Below are positions 32,031 through 41,318 of a stretch of 64,000 bases of DNA, piece after piece (position 1 is the stretch's first letter; each line of letters begins with the position of its first letter). The translations under genes were made by a program, and so were the position numbers. The notes below the pieces were generated by a model, which saw only the letters and a list, made by a program, of their open reading frames with translations, was not told where the DNA came from and searched no databases. Source of the stretch: Kribbella sp. NBC_01245 (GTDB lineage Bacteria > Actinomycetota > Actinomycetes > Propionibacteriales > Kribbellaceae); the NCBI RefSeq assembly GCF_036226525.1, contig NZ_CP108487.1, positions 1,116,001 to 1,180,000 on the forward strand, in the 5' to 3' direction.

Positions 32031-33128
32031 CTAGTACGTCCAGTGCACCACGTCGAACGCCGCGAGGTCACTCTCGCCTGACCCGGCCACGCGCATGGAC
32101 GGACTCGGCGCCAGGGCGGGCCGGGCTACTCCGGCCCGGGAATCGGCGCCCACCGGTACGACGAGATTCTGTCGCCCCAACTGCCGCCTGGGGCGCCCGT
32201 CGTTGAGACGCAGCCGGGCGGGTCCGATTCGGGAACGGACACATGCAACTGGCGCACCGCCGCACCACCTAAACACCCGCCGACCGTCGGCGGCGTCGAG
32301 GGTCAACTCCTCCCCGCCGTAGTCATTGTGTTCGAAGAAGGAGATGGCCCGGGTGGCCGAGATCACCAGCGCACTCGAGCCTCTGTCTTCGATATCGGTA
32401 TCCGGCCACCACTTCACAGGGATGAAGTTGTAGTGCCCAAGGTCCTCATGGCCGTCCTGGTGAAGGAATCCGACATGGCTGGTCAACGGAACCCGGTGGG
32501 CGAGTGCGGTGGCAGTCGAGTACAGGCCCTGGGTTCCGGTCGCCCAGGTCGTGAGGCCCGCTGCCGTGTTCACCGTGTCCAGCCGGAAGCGTGATCTCAC
32601 CCGTGTCCAACGTCGTGCCCACTCTTCCGCGAACGACGAGCTGCACGCCGAGCCGCCGAGCGACCGTCCCCGCGGCCGGATCGAAATTGGGTGTGGACAG
32701 CTCGGTGAGCACTGGGGGCAGCGCGATCGTCACCGCCTGAGCGTCGAGCGTCCCGCTCACCACGGCAACATCTTGGAGCACGTTGCCGCTGGGCAGCTCG
32801 GTGAGTCGCCAGCGCAGATAGACCTGGATCTGGTCGGCGATGTCATGTACCCCGATCGGCACGCTTCCAGAGATCGACGCGATCCAGTCCTCGAGCGCGC
32901 CGGCGTTGGGCGCTGTAGCGAGACCTGCGGTGACGTTTTGGAGCACGGTGGTGGCCGCCGCCGGTGGTGGCCATGGGGTGATTCCGGTCTCCGTCGGCAA
33001 CTGCACATGTTTCAGGATGACGCTCATGTCGACGGGCCCGGTGAGTACCTCGACGGTGGAGATGCCCAGGATCTCGGTCGCCGTGGCGGTGAGTTCGATC
33101 GGGCTACCCGCAACGACCGGGCCCGTAG
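32031..33128 (-). pseudogene. Frameshifted gene of unknown function
   Basis: Two consecutive minus-strand frames look like one protein. The first (open from about 33128, with no clear start before the ATG at 33027) gives ELTATATEILGISTVEVLTG, LQNVTAGLATAPNAGALEDW, VYLRWRLTELPSGNVLQDVA and VVRGRVGTTLDTGEI. After a shift near 32590 the second continues FRLDTVNTAAGLTTWATG, GHYNFIPVKWWPDTDIED and FFEHNDYGGEELTLDAADG. The beta-rich composition suggests a carbohydrate- or lipid-linked extracellular-type protein, but I do not recognise the family, and the ends are uncertain. Confidence 0.4.
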
Positions 33129-33370
33129 GAACCTCTCACGACTCTAGGTGTTAACACGACGGGGAAGAAGGCGACGCCACGGAATCGGAGCTACTGCAAG
33201 CCGCTAGTGCGCCGCTTTCAGCCTTAGCCATGGCTGGGTGGTCGACGGGATCACCAATCAGTCCAACCCTCTGCTCCGACGCGTCGCGCGCGGCGTACAC
33301 GCACGATCCCGACGTAAGGCGCAGGCCACTCGAGCGGTTCGGCATCTCGCCGGCCATTGCCATGCCCGAC

Positions 33371-33768
33371 ATCATCTTGACGGGACTGTCGGAATTCTGG
33401 CGAACGCTCAAGGCGAGCTAGACCCGCCGGAGGCGGCTGAAGCCGCGTTCAGGCAGCGGATCACGGCTGCTGAGTCGACCATGCAGAGATTGCCGAAGGC
33501 GTTGGAGGCCGGCTGGGAGCCGGAGGCGTTGACGAGTCAGTACAACGCTGCGGTAGCCGAGAAGCGGGCCGCGGAAGCTGGTATCGATTCATTACAGCCG
33601 ACCGAGCGTCTGAGCAGCACGGAGATCCGGGCGATGGTCGACGAGCTAGGGGAGATGAAGCTGGTGCTGGATACAGCGGATCGGGGCGATCTAGCAGAGC
33701 TGTACGAAGCTCTGCGGCTGAGAATCTCCTACAACGAAAAAACGAGGGTGGCGTCGGTCGACCTCTGA
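33371..33768 (+). pseudogene. Serine recombinase 3' remnant (copy 2)
   Basis: DNA from 33371 aligns without gaps to 27951-28330 of the recombinase above at a constant offset of 5,420, with scattered substitutions. It encodes the coiled-coil tail (EAAFRQRITAAESTMQRLPK, EALTSQYNAAVAEKRAAEAG, RAMVDELGEMKLVLDTADRG). Here the codon equivalent to the first copy's TAG is TAC, and the frame continues to YNEKTRVASVDL before TGA. Sequence to the left (33150-33370) is unrelated, so the rest of the gene was lost. Confidence 0.8.
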
Positions 33769-33786
33769 TCAGGCTCGCGACGCCAC
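33748..33786. terminator. Hairpin at end of recombinase remnant
   Basis: Perfect 9-bp arms, GTGGCGTCG (33748-33756) and CGACGCCAC (33778-33786), spanning the stop codon of the remnant and preceded by an A-run. Confidence 0.6.
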
Positions 33787-33855
33787 GTTGAACCAATCGT
33801 CGACGGCAGCCGTTCTACATTGGGTAGTGGCCACAGAATTTGCCAAGGAGGGGCG

Positions 33856-34755
33856 ATGACTGAGATCCAGAAGTATCTCGCGGAGGAGGTCGGGGAAGAC
33901 CTCGCCGACGGCATCATCACGCGGAGGGAGGCGGTGCGGCGCCTCGGCTTGCTCGGTGTGACCGGGACCGCGGCGACAGGGCTCCTAGCGACGTTCACGG
34001 CCGCTCCAACGGCCGCCGCCGAACCGGGTAAGGCGACCGATCACGGCAAGCAGAGCAGCTCAGAGACGAGGTGGGCGCCCGTCGCCCGCGAGTCGATCAC
34101 GTTCCCGGGACCGCGCGTGCCACTGATGGCGGCTTGGGCACCCGCGGCCAAGCCGCGCGGCGGTGTGCTCGTCATCCACGAGAACCGCGGCCTGACCGAG
34201 CACATCCGTACGGTCGCCGGCCGGCTCGCCGCGAGCGGTTACTCCGCGCTAGCGCTCGACCTGCTCTCCGAGGAGGGCGGCACCGGGGCGTTCCCGGACG
34301 AGGCCGCGGTGGCGGCGGCGCTCGCGGCGATTCCTCCGGAGCGCTTCGACGAGGACATGAAGGCGAGCGTGTCCGAGCTCAAGCGCCGCGTCCGTGGGAA
34401 GAAGCTGGCAGCGATCGGCTTCTGCTTCGGCGGCGCGATGGTGTGGCGCCTGCTGGCCGCAGGCGAACCACGCCTGGCCGCGGCCGCGCCGTTCTACGGA
34501 CCGTTCCCGGAGGGCGGCAACCTCGAGGATTCCCGCGCGGCGGTGCTCGGGGTGTACGGCGGCCTCGACACGCGCGTCAACGCGACCATCCCCGCAGCCA
34601 AGGCGGCACTCGAGGCCGCCCGGCTCAAGCACGAGCTGCTGACATTTACCGAAGCCAACCACGCGTTCTTCAACGACACCGGGGCGCGCTTCAACGCGCA
34701 TGCCGCGGCCGAGGTGTGGCGGCGAGCGCTCAATTGGTTCGACGAAGCTGACTGA
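33856..34755 (+). CDS. Dienelactone hydrolase-family protein, probably exported
   Basis: The ATG at 33856 has GGAGG at proper distance; an ATG at 33820 in the same frame lacks one. The 299-residue product has an unusual N-terminus: about 25 residues, then RREAVRRLGLLGVTG and an Ala/Thr-rich stretch ending PTAAAEP, like an internal Tat or Sec signal. The alpha/beta-hydrolase domain shows GGVLVIHENRGLTEHI, the nucleophile Cys in GFCFGGAM, Asp in YGGLDTRVN and His in NHAFFND, the Cys-Asp-His triad of dienelactone hydrolases. The natural substrate is not predictable. It stands alone between recombinase relics. Confidence 0.85.
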   Translation: MTEIQKYLAEEVGEDLADGIITRREAVRRLGLLGVTGTAATGLLATFTAAPTAAAEPGKATDHGKQSSSETRWAPVARESITFPGPRVPLMAAWAPAAKPRGGVLVIHENRGLTEHIRTVAGRLAASGYSALALDLLSEEGGTGAFPDEAAVAAALAAIPPERFDEDMKASVSELKRRVRGKKLAAIGFCFGGAMVWRLLAAGEPRLAAAAPFYGPFPEGGNLEDSRAAVLGVYGGLDTRVNATIPAAKAALEAARLKHELLTFTEANHAFFNDTGARFNAHAAAEVWRRALNWFDEAD

Positions 34756-35234
34756 AAGGGGTTGACCAAAGTCAGCTCGACGGGCGAAGGTTGCGGCCGC
34801 CGGCTACCGCCGGCTCGTAGCGTCCTTCCCTCACCGTGCCACCTGTGGGACTGGGGTCGGTTCTCAACCTGGGATGCGGAACTGGCGACACCTGGTGAGC
34901 TGCTCGATTCGGCTGCCCGCCGGGCCTACCGCCACCGGGTGGAGGAGCTGCGCACAGCCGTGGAGGACGACCCGGCGGCTGATCACCGCGACTCGCTGAT
35001 CCGCAATTATGTTCACGCTCCATCCAGTGATCGTGATGCCGGCAGGCCGATCCCCAAGATGGTCGAGTTGGGGCAGGGCTGCGGACCTAGCTGAGGCAGC
35101 CGCGCACGCAGCGCCTGACCACTGGGGAGATCGGCTGGCTGTGGATGAGCTCGGAGCCATGAATGCGGTCCCAGACCGAGACGATCTGGCCGAGCTGCCC
35201 GCGACTCTGGGGCTGGAGGGGCTTGCAATGAAAA
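34756..35234 (+). pseudogene. Stretch of gene debris including a degenerate recombinase tail
   Basis: About 34,890-34,985 encodes GELLDSAARRAYRHRVEELR then TAVEDDPA, like a helical piece seen in large actinobacterial ATPases/regulators. From about 35,120 to 35,220 the frame reads RLAVDELGAMNAVPDRDDLA then ELPATLGLEGL, which is recognisably the decayed C-terminal tail of the recombinases above (their DELG.M..V.DTADRGDLAELYEALRL). No intact gene. Confidence 0.5.
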
Positions 35235-35264
35235 GAGCCGCTGATCTGTGTAGACCTGCGGCTC
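35235..35264. terminator. Hairpin terminator before repeat copy 2
   Basis: GAGCCGC (35235-35241) pairs with GCGGCTC (35258-35264), flanked by AAAA on the left and a T-containing run on the right. The same stem occurs at 57728-57758. Confidence 0.65.
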
Positions 35265-35268
35265 GTTC

Positions 35269-35301
35269 TGTGTCCGAGGAGGAACACGCACCTTAACCAC
35301 A
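35269..35301. repeat. 33-bp dispersed repeat, copy 2
   Basis: Identical to the copy at 28370-28402 (TGTGTCCGAGGAGG...TTAACCACA) and, like it, placed directly after a hairpin and a recombinase tail. Confidence 0.75.
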
Positions 35302-35402
35302 CGGCTACAGCTCGGTGCTTGAGTGGCGCGAGCGATGACATCTACCAGTTGTCGGCCTGAGTGCGTACGTCGAGGCGTCAGTCGTGGGAGAGTTGCCCAA
35401 CG

Positions 35403-36101
35403 ATGACGATCTTCACGTTCCACCTGGCGGAGCTGCGTCCGGCGACGACGGTGGGGGCGCTGTGGAAGGCGCCGAGTGTGCCTTCCACGCCTGGGTTGCG
35501 GTACGCCGAGTGCCTGGCGCTGATGCGCCTAGGTGCCGCGACCGTCTCGCCGGACCGGATGCAGCTGCGTCGGATGGCGATGTTCGCGCGGTGGGAGGAC
35601 GAGGCGGCGGTCGAGACCTTCCTGGCGGACCACCCCCTGGGCAGGGAGTTGGGTGCAGGCTGGCACGTGCGCATGCAGTTCCTGCGCCGTTGGTCGCGGC
35701 TTGCGGCGCTGCCCGACCTGCCGGCGAGAGCGGGGGAGTGGGACCCTGCCGAACCCGTCGTCGCGGTCACGCTGGCCCGCATGCGCCTCCTGGAGGTGCC
35801 GAGGTTCCTCAAGTGGGGCAAGCCCGTGGAACGGCTCGTTCGCGACCATCCGGGGACCACCCTGGCGCTGGCCGCGATGCGCCCGCCCCGGACGATCTCT
35901 ACGTTCTCGGTCTGGCGGTCCGTACGGCAGATGGAAGAGATGGTGCACGGCCACAGCACTGTCCCGGAACCCGACCGCCATGCCGCCGCAATGGGCGAAC
36001 GCCGGCGCAGGGACTTCCACCACGAGTTCGCCACCCTGCGGTTCCGGCCGCTGTCGGAGCACGGCTCGTGGCAGGGGCGGAGCGGGATCGTTCCCCGGTA
36101 A
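35403..36101 (+). CDS. Spheroidene monooxygenase-like (CrtA-type fold) protein
   Basis: The 232-residue protein starts at the ATG at 35403 (MTIFTFHLAELRP), with GGGAGAG upstream; an in-frame start at 35361 has none. The pattern (TPGLRYAECLALMRLGAATVSP, RMAMFARWEDEAAVETFLA, VVAVTLARMRLLEVPRFLKW, GTTLALAAMRPPRTISTFSVW, HGHSTVPEPDRHAAAM) resembles the proteins labelled spheroidene monooxygenase in actinobacteria, probably dimeric alpha/beta-barrel proteins. No carotenoid genes are nearby, so the name should not be read as the function. Followed by about 200 bp without a gene; a short membrane-like frame there (ATALILLAVAYFDRDL) has no start. Confidence 0.6.
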   Translation: MTIFTFHLAELRPATTVGALWKAPSVPSTPGLRYAECLALMRLGAATVSPDRMQLRRMAMFARWEDEAAVETFLADHPLGRELGAGWHVRMQFLRRWSRLAALPDLPARAGEWDPAEPVVAVTLARMRLLEVPRFLKWGKPVERLVRDHPGTTLALAAMRPPRTISTFSVWRSVRQMEEMVHGHSTVPEPDRHAAAMGERRRRDFHHEFATLRFRPLSEHGSWQGRSGIVPR

Positions 36102-36307
36102 GGCGCTCCGGCTCCGACCTCCTCACCAACGCCGGCGTCAGCATCGCCACTGCCCTGATCCTCCTCGCCGTCGCCTACTTCGACCGCGACCTCGCGCCCT
36201 CCGCACCACACTGACTCCATCTATCAGCGTTCCATCGCGCGGCGCCACTACCGCCGGTCGCCCATCTGGGCGGCCGGCGGGTTGTTGTGGCTGCGGCTCG
36301 AACGGGC

Positions 36308-38164
36308 TCAGGAGTCGTCGCTGAAGGTTCCTCCGAAGTGGTCGGAGTTGCCGAAGGTCGCCGGGCAGTCGTTGTTGGGTCCTGGGCGCAGTTCCGTGGA
36401 GTGCGTGGCCGGCAGTTCGGCGGCCGCGGCTTGGTCCTCCTTCTTGTCTCCGACGATGGGTTCAGTGGTGCCGGCCAGGACGTCTTCGACGAACGCCTGA
36501 CGGTAGGTGTTGATGGCGGGGCACACGGCTCCGTTGCGCATGTCGTTCCAGACGGCGGAGCCGTAGTCCCGCGTTGCGACGGCGTAGTTGTAATCGCCGA
36601 GGAACTCTGAGGTCAGGCTGTTGGCGCTTGACGCCCGCCCGTCGCCTACTGCGCCACGCAACAGTGTCGTGAACGCGCCGACGGTGTGGGCCGTGCCGGC
36701 GATGTCGGCGTGCCGTACCACGCCCAGCACCCGGCGTGGGGAGGTTGTGTCGTTGCGCCACGGGTCGAGCCAGGCGTTGTAGACCAGCCACGCATCGGTG
36801 CCGTCAGGCGAGATCGCCACCGCCGGGAAGTTGGCTCGGTCGCTGCCCTCGCTGACCACCACCTTGGCCGAGTAGGTGCTGCCGCCGTTGGTCGAGCTCA
36901 CCAGGAACGCCTTCTCGAGGTTGGTTCCCTGACTGTCGTCGGACCAGGTGAGCAGGATCTGGTCGGTGGCGTCCGCACCGGTCGGCGCACCGTTGGCGAT
37001 GTCGAACGACGGGAAGGTGTTGGTCCGGGCGCCCGCGATGCCGTCGATCGTGAACCGGCCCTGCGCGGGGTCGAACTGCCCGATTCCGCCGAGTCCTGAG
37101 ACAACGGCCCTGGGGCGCTCGAAATTCTGGCCACCGTTGAAGGACCGGGCCTGGAAGAAGACGCCCTGGCGCGTTCGGATGTCGGTGCCGATCCACACCA
37201 CGTAGACCACGCCTTGGCTGTCGGTTCGGATGGCACAGCCCTGCCGTCCGCCGGTCTGGTTGTTGTTGGTTGCCGCGGACAGCTGGCGCGTGGTCCACGT
37301 GTCGCCGCCGTCGGTGGAACGAGCGAACAGCACCGGTTCGGCTCCGGCGGCCCCGCGGAACCCGACGTTGCAGACGTAGGCGTTGCCGAAGTGGGGGCTG
37401 GTCTCGGCGTTGTCGGCCCAGATCTGTTCCTTGTCGCTGAAGAGGGCCTGGTTCTGCCTGGTCACGACCACCGGGTCCATCCAGGCGTCGTTGTCACCGG
37501 CGATGGCGCCCGCCAGGTCATCGGTGCGGGACACCGCGATCGCTCCAGCGCCGGGAAAACCGGGATTGCCCGGGAAGTTGGTGGCGATGTTCGCGTAGTA
37601 CAGCCGCTGCCCGTTGGTCCAGGAGAAGTTCCCTGAGGCGTCGGGAACGGGACCGAAGACCAGCTCTGGGTCGCCGTTGGAGACCATGCCGTTGACGTCG
37701 TAGTTGGGCAGCGTGCCGATCGGGCCGTTGGGATCGGGCACGCAGCCGGTGTCGCCGACCGGGGGTTGGCCAGGCGCGACGTCGGGTGCGCCGAGGCAGG
37801 ACGGTGTGACGCGCGCCGAGAAGCCGGTGTACGTCGGCTGCGTCCACGTGCGGCCGGAGTCGGTCGAGAATTGGATGCCGGATAGGCCGACGCCCGGGGT
37901 GAACGGGCAGGTGCGGTCATCGCCGGCGTTGCACGCCTCCAGGTCGATGTTGTCGTTGGCTCCCGCCGCGAGAATCGCGGGGTTGACCGGGTTCACGGCC
38001 AGACCCGGCTCGTTCTGCTTGTTCTGGGAGAACAGTTGGTCATTGCTGCCGACGGTGACTTCCGTCGACCCGCCGGGTGTGATTGGCACGGCCTGGGCTG
38101 GCATCGGGAGAAGTAGTGCTGCGACTGCCGCGGCGACCGTCGCGGCGACGTTGATCCTGCGCAT
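36308..38164 (-). CDS. Secreted sialidase-fold / BNR-type protein
   Basis: The ATG at 38164 follows GAGGAG and opens a clear Sec signal peptide ([20 protein letters not shown] then MPAQA), giving 618 residues. The mature protein begins [20 protein letters not shown] and shows repeated Asp-box-like turns ([53 protein letters not shown]) of a six-bladed sialidase-like propeller. Many such exported actinobacterial proteins are not sialidases, and the catalytic Arg triad was not identified, so the substrate is open. It is monocistronic and flanked by gene-poor DNA. Confidence 0.8.
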   Translation of the reverse strand: MRRINVAATVAAAVAALLLPMPAQAVPITPGGSTEVTVGSNDQLFSQNKQNEPGLAVNPVNPAILAAGANDNIDLEACNAGDDRTCPFTPGVGLSGIQFSTDSGRTWTQPTYTGFSARVTPSCLGAPDVAPGQPPVGDTGCVPDPNGPIGTLPNYDVNGMVSNGDPELVFGPVPDASGNFSWTNGQRLYYANIATNFPGNPGFPGAGAIAVSRTDDLAGAIAGDNDAWMDPVVVTRQNQALFSDKEQIWADNAETSPHFGNAYVCNVGFRGAAGAEPVLFARSTDGGDTWTTRQLSAATNNNQTGGRQGCAIRTDSQGVVYVVWIGTDIRTRQGVFFQARSFNGGQNFERPRAVVSGLGGIGQFDPAQGRFTIDGIAGARTNTFPSFDIANGAPTGADATDQILLTWSDDSQGTNLEKAFLVSSTNGGSTYSAKVVVSEGSDRANFPAVAISPDGTDAWLVYNAWLDPWRNDTTSPRRVLGVVRHADIAGTAHTVGAFTTLLRGAVGDGRASSANSLTSEFLGDYNYAVATRDYGSAVWNDMRNGAVCPAINTYRQAFVEDVLAGTTEPIVGDKKEDQAAAAELPATHSTELRPGPNNDCPATFGNSDHFGGTFSDDS

Positions 38165-38433
38165 GACGCTCCTCGGATAGATGGGATCGTTCTGCGCGGC
38201 GCGCCTGGCTGCCCCGAGCACCGGCCAGGTGGTCGCAACCTCTCAGTTTCGTCCGCTCGCGGCGCCCCGGCAAGGAGCTGAGCCGATCCAGAAGGTGCTG
38301 AGCCGCACACGGCCCGAGCGTTCCGCGCGGTCACTTCCTGTCATCGGCTGATCCGGTCGTAGGAGCGGCGTGCGTCCGATCCGGTTGCCCTCTACAACCG
38401 GTTCCGGACAGACAGCCGGCTAACCCGGCTCGA

Positions 38434-38655
38434 TCACTCGTTCAGGGGCTCGGGGTAGCAGTTGCGGCCGCGCCAGATCCATCCGCGGCCGGTCTCTTCG
38501 TAGCCGAGTGCCCAGGCGGCGGGATCGTTGATGGGATCGGTGCGGCCCATTCGCCGGGCTGCGAGGATGCGGTCTTTGAAGTCCTCGGCGTAGTAGACCT
38601 CGCCGTGGCGGGGGCCACCTTCGAGCCGGGTCTCATGTCCGCGGTGGTTAGCCAT
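38434..38655 (-). CDS. Small hypothetical protein, 73 residues
   Basis: The ATG at 38655 has a good GGAGGAGAC site. The product MANHRGHETRLEGGPRHGEV then YYAEDFKDRILAARRMG is hydrophilic and ends with GYEETGRGWIWRGRNCYPEP. The Gly/Trp/Arg end suggests a small beta-domain. No family recognised; the strong ribosome binding site makes a real gene likely. Confidence 0.55.
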   Translation of the reverse strand: MANHRGHETRLEGGPRHGEVYYAEDFKDRILAARRMGRTDPINDPAAWALGYEETGRGWIWRGRNCYPEPLNE

Positions 38656-38661
38656 CGATGT

Positions 38662-38858
38662 CTCCTCCCGGGCGCAGTTGCTTGGCCGGCACCCAGCTGG
38701 ACCAGCCGGTGGTATCGCGAACCAGGCCGGAGCCATTCGCCTCTTTCGCGGATCCAGACATCGATGACGCAGTCGCCGCGCCAGACGGGCTGAGGGGTTT
38801 CCAGCCGTCGTACGGCATCGGCCGCGCGCTGCCCGGTGGGCGTCGAACTGGATATCAA
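38662..38858 (-). pseudogene. Possible fragment preceding the small gene
   Basis: A minus-strand frame reads AADAVRRLETPQPVWRGDCV then IDVWIRERGEWLRPGSRYHR and looks protein-like, but it runs on out of frame over the 73-residue gene with no stop of its own there. It may be the remains of an upstream gene of the same pair. Low confidence. Confidence 0.25.
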
Positions 38859-39223
38859 GCGAGATGACCACCTCGTGGCGTCGGCAGCGGCGGTCTACTA
38901 CTACGACGTGGTCGCCAACCTGGACGGCAAGTGGAAGGCCTACGGCAGCTACTCCTGGTACGACTACAACTACTCGAGACTCTGCGTCCGTACCTATAAC
39001 TCGGTCGCGGGCGCCGAATCGTAGGCGGAACTCCGGTCGATATCCCCCTCCGAATACTTGATCGGCAAGGTTTGGGACAGGAAGCCCCTCGACGGCGATG
39101 CGAACTGCATCCCCCTCAGCGGAACTTCGCTCGGCCGGGAGGTAAGCCTCGACGTTGTGCACTACAACGCTGCAGGCGTCCTCGACTCCGCCGGCACAGA
39201 CAGGTTCGTCGTAGGACGGTGAC
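38836..39223 (+). pseudogene. Extracellular-type protein ORF interrupted by an in-frame TAG
   Basis: One frame runs from about 38800 to the TGA ending at 39223 but has a TAG at 39022-39024. Before it: DIKRDDHLVASAAAVYYYDV, LDGKWKAYGSYSWYDYNYSR, LCVRTYNSVAGAES. After it, in the same frame: ISPSEYLIGKVWDRKPLDGD, CIPLSGTSLGREVSLDVVHY, NAAGVLDSAGTDRFVVGR. Aromatic beta-strand composition and a cysteine in each part suggest a secreted beta-sandwich protein. The upstream end has no signal peptide, only RRTASAARCP after a TGA. So the 5' end is missing and the middle has a nonsense mutation. Confidence 0.5.
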
Positions 39224-39305
39224 GCCCCAACCCGTACGGGGCACCAGCGCCCCGGCCAACTAGCCGCAGCGAGTTCCGACACACCAACGCCACCGTGCAG
39301 AGGCA

Positions 39306-39352
39306 TTCAACGCCACGTTGAAGGCCTCTTGCGTTTTCAACGTCACGTTGAC
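39306..39352. promoter_or_regulatory. Twin palindromes, orphan TetR-type operator candidates
   Basis: TTCAACG-CCA-CGTTGAA (39306-39322, perfect) and TTCAACG-TCA-CGTTGAC (39336-39352, one terminal mismatch) have centres 30 bp apart, three helical turns. No regulator gene is intact next to them; the region 39224-39709 otherwise holds only debris. Confidence 0.4.
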
Positions 39353-39530
39353 AACGGACAGGCAACCCGGCCAGCGAGATATGGAGGTCGAAGCGGATCC
39401 AGACGAGGATGCCCAGGCCGGCCGTGGTCGCCGTGTAGGTGGCGACGTGGCGCAGACAGGTCAGCTGTCCGGCGGTGTTTCGGTGCCCCTTGGTGATCGC
39501 CTGATGTGAGGTCTGGATCCAGTGGTTTGA

Positions 39531-39687
39531 CGCCGGATGCGCGGTCGACGCGACGCAGGTAGCGCTGCTCGAAGCGCCGAACACGGCGATTGACCGAGCG
39601 GATCAGCTCGCGCTATCCGCGGGCATGCGCGGACGGGTTGTCCTTGCGAAAACCATTGGTGCCCGGCTCGCTCCGCTGATGGACTGA
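39531..39687 (+). pseudogene. 3' remnant of an unidentified gene
   Basis: The plus frame ending at the TGA at 39685-39687 reads AVDATQVALLEAPNTAIDRA then DQLALSAGMRGRVVLAKTIG and ARLAPLMD. It looks like a real C-terminus, but the upstream part is missing. Family unknown. Confidence 0.3.
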
Positions 39688-39727
39688 CGTCCCACCGTGA
39701 GTCTGCCGCGTGACGGAGGTAGTGGTT

Positions 39728-40483
39728 GTGACGGATTATGACGTGCTTGCCGAGGTGTACGAATGGCTCATCTCAGATGCAAAGTTGCCTCCAGCCGAGT
39801 TCGCTGCGTCGTTCGATGACGTCCTCAGTCTCCTGCCGTCGAACGCTCACGTCCTCGACTGTTCGTGCGGAACCGGACAGTTGGCGGTTGGCCTCGCCGG
39901 TCGTGGCATGCAGGTTGTCGCAACTGACGCCAGCGAAGCGATGGTTCGTCGGACTGCAGAGTTGTCTGAGGAGTTCGGGGCATCCGTCCGGGCCGTGCGG
40001 GCGAACTGGGAAGAGTTGCCTGACCATTTGGAGGACGACACGTTCGACATGGTGTTCTGCGTTGGCAACTCGCTTCACCATGCCGCGGGCGCGACAGGCA
40101 GGGGTGCTGCTCTGGAGTCGATGTCACGCCTTCTGCGCCCTGGCGGGCGCTTGGTACTCACATCCCGCACTTGGGAACTCGTGAGGGCCAGAGGTTCCCG
40201 GCTCGACATCAGTGACCGACTCGTCCGCCGGAACGGTCGCGATGCCGTCGTGGTCTACCGCTGGGAGATTGCGCCGCATTGGGAGGAGGAGCACCACATC
40301 GAGATTGCGATCGCGCAAGTTGATGCGACTGGGTTGGTTCTTGTCCGCTCAGAACTGCTGTCCTGCTGGCCCTACCGGTACGAGGAACTCGAAGTCGAGC
40401 TGCACCGGGTCGGACTCCGGACGGAAGTGAGCACGTTCGATCTTGAGGCCGAGAACTACATGGTGGTCGCGAGCAAGGTATAG
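39728..40483 (+). CDS. Class I SAM-dependent methyltransferase
   Basis: 251 residues from the GTG at 39728, which follows GGAGG at 8 nt; a GTG at 39710 lies before that site. Motif I is VLDCSCGTGQLAVGLAGRG, followed by VVATDASEAMV, the post-I DDTFDMVFCVGNSLHH and LLRPGGRLVLTSRTWE. The order resembles the glycine/sarcosine N-methyltransferase-like group, but substrate residues cannot be assigned. It seems intact and stands alone among relics. Confidence 0.85.
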   Translation: MTDYDVLAEVYEWLISDAKLPPAEFAASFDDVLSLLPSNAHVLDCSCGTGQLAVGLAGRGMQVVATDASEAMVRRTAELSEEFGASVRAVRANWEELPDHLEDDTFDMVFCVGNSLHHAAGATGRGAALESMSRLLRPGGRLVLTSRTWELVRARGSRLDISDRLVRRNGRDAVVVYRWEIAPHWEEEHHIEIAIAQVDATGLVLVRSELLSCWPYRYEELEVELHRVGLRTEVSTFDLEAENYMVVASKV

Positions 40484-40697
40484 ACACCGGGCTCTCAGCC
40501 CCTGGCCGGACCGCGCGGTTGCTCGCAGGACGCTTGCGCCCTCTAACGCCATACCACTGGAGTCGTCGCTGATCTGTAGTGCAGAGGAAGCCTGAGCCAC
40601 TCCTGGGGACCATCGACCCAGGCCCACCGATACTGCGCAACAGCCCAAGGTCCCAGCTGAAAGTTGACCTAACCTCCACTTCTCCATTTCGTCGCAA

Positions 40698-40732
40698 TCG
40701 AATGTCGAACGTATGTTCTAGTATACATTCGA
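40698..40732. promoter_or_regulatory. SOS (LexA) box
   Basis: CGAACGTATGTTCT at 40706-40719 fits the actinobacterial/Bacillus-type LexA site (GAAC-N4-GTTC). It is nested in a wider dyad, TCGAATGT (40698-40705) and ACATTCGA (40725-40732). It lies 44 bp before the start of the dnaE2 stub. Confidence 0.7.
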
Positions 40733-40775
40733 GATTGCTGGGGTGCTTGCAGCAGCGACAACGGGGAGGTGCCGG

Positions 40776-41027
40776 GTGGGGTACAGCAATCCGCCGATTC
40801 CCTGGTCGAAACTCGAGCAGAAGCTGTCAGGCACGGCTCGACCAAGCGAGCGACTCTGCACCGAAGCTAAGTTCAGTAAAGACGGCGGCGACAGCCCCGC
40901 CTGGAGTCAGCACCGAGGCCCGTACGTGCCGCCGGTGGAGGAACTCCCATCCCGTCCGGCCGGGCCGGTGACGCCGTACGCCGAACTGCACTGCCACTCG
41001 AACTTCTCATTCCTCGACGGACCGGTG
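40776..41027 (+). pseudogene. dnaE2: Error-prone DNA polymerase DnaE2, N-terminal stub
   Basis: GGGGAGG precedes a GTG at 40776 that opens MGYSNPPIPWSKLEQKLSG, then GDSPAWSQHRGPYVPP and PYAELHCHSNFSFLDG. This is the characteristic DnaE2 N-terminus and the first PHP-domain motif. After residue 84 the similarity stops; the frame runs on with unrelated residues to 41090. Intact DnaE2 is over 1,000 residues, so only the first 8 percent is left. The promoter with its SOS box and ribosome binding site is intact, so a short peptide could still be made after DNA damage. Confidence 0.75.
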
Positions 41028-41318
41028 CTTCGGGCAACTTCTTTCCCTCGACCCACCGGTGCACGAGCGTGTCGTGGTCAGCAGATGTGAAAGATCCACC
41101 CCCGCACTCTAGGACTCGAAGTTCGCCGACGTACCGGAATTGCCTGGGATCCCTGCAACCAGGCCGGTCGTCTCCGCGCTGTCCCGGACCAGATCTGGGG
41201 TCAAGGTTCTCCGAAGGTTCTCCGAAGGCGGAGTCAGCAGACTTGCGGCGACATCAGCACCGGGACGGCCCACGGTCGCCACCGAAGCGCTGACCTACTC
41301 GACGGAGGATGCCTTCAT
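41028..41318. other. Gene-free stretch before the secreted protein
   Basis: No gene seen. Contains a short tandem duplication, GGTTCTCCGAA twice at about 41205-41226, and presumably the promoter of the gene at 41319. Confidence 0.4.

Noticed and set aside
33128..33140. GTGAGAGG on the minus strand as another KdpE-like unit
   Set aside because: Single unit with no 11-bp neighbours and no potassium gene nearby; likely chance.
35403..36101. Carotenoid biosynthesis role
   Set aside because: Only the fold-level similarity to spheroidene monooxygenase supports it; there are no crt genes in the window.
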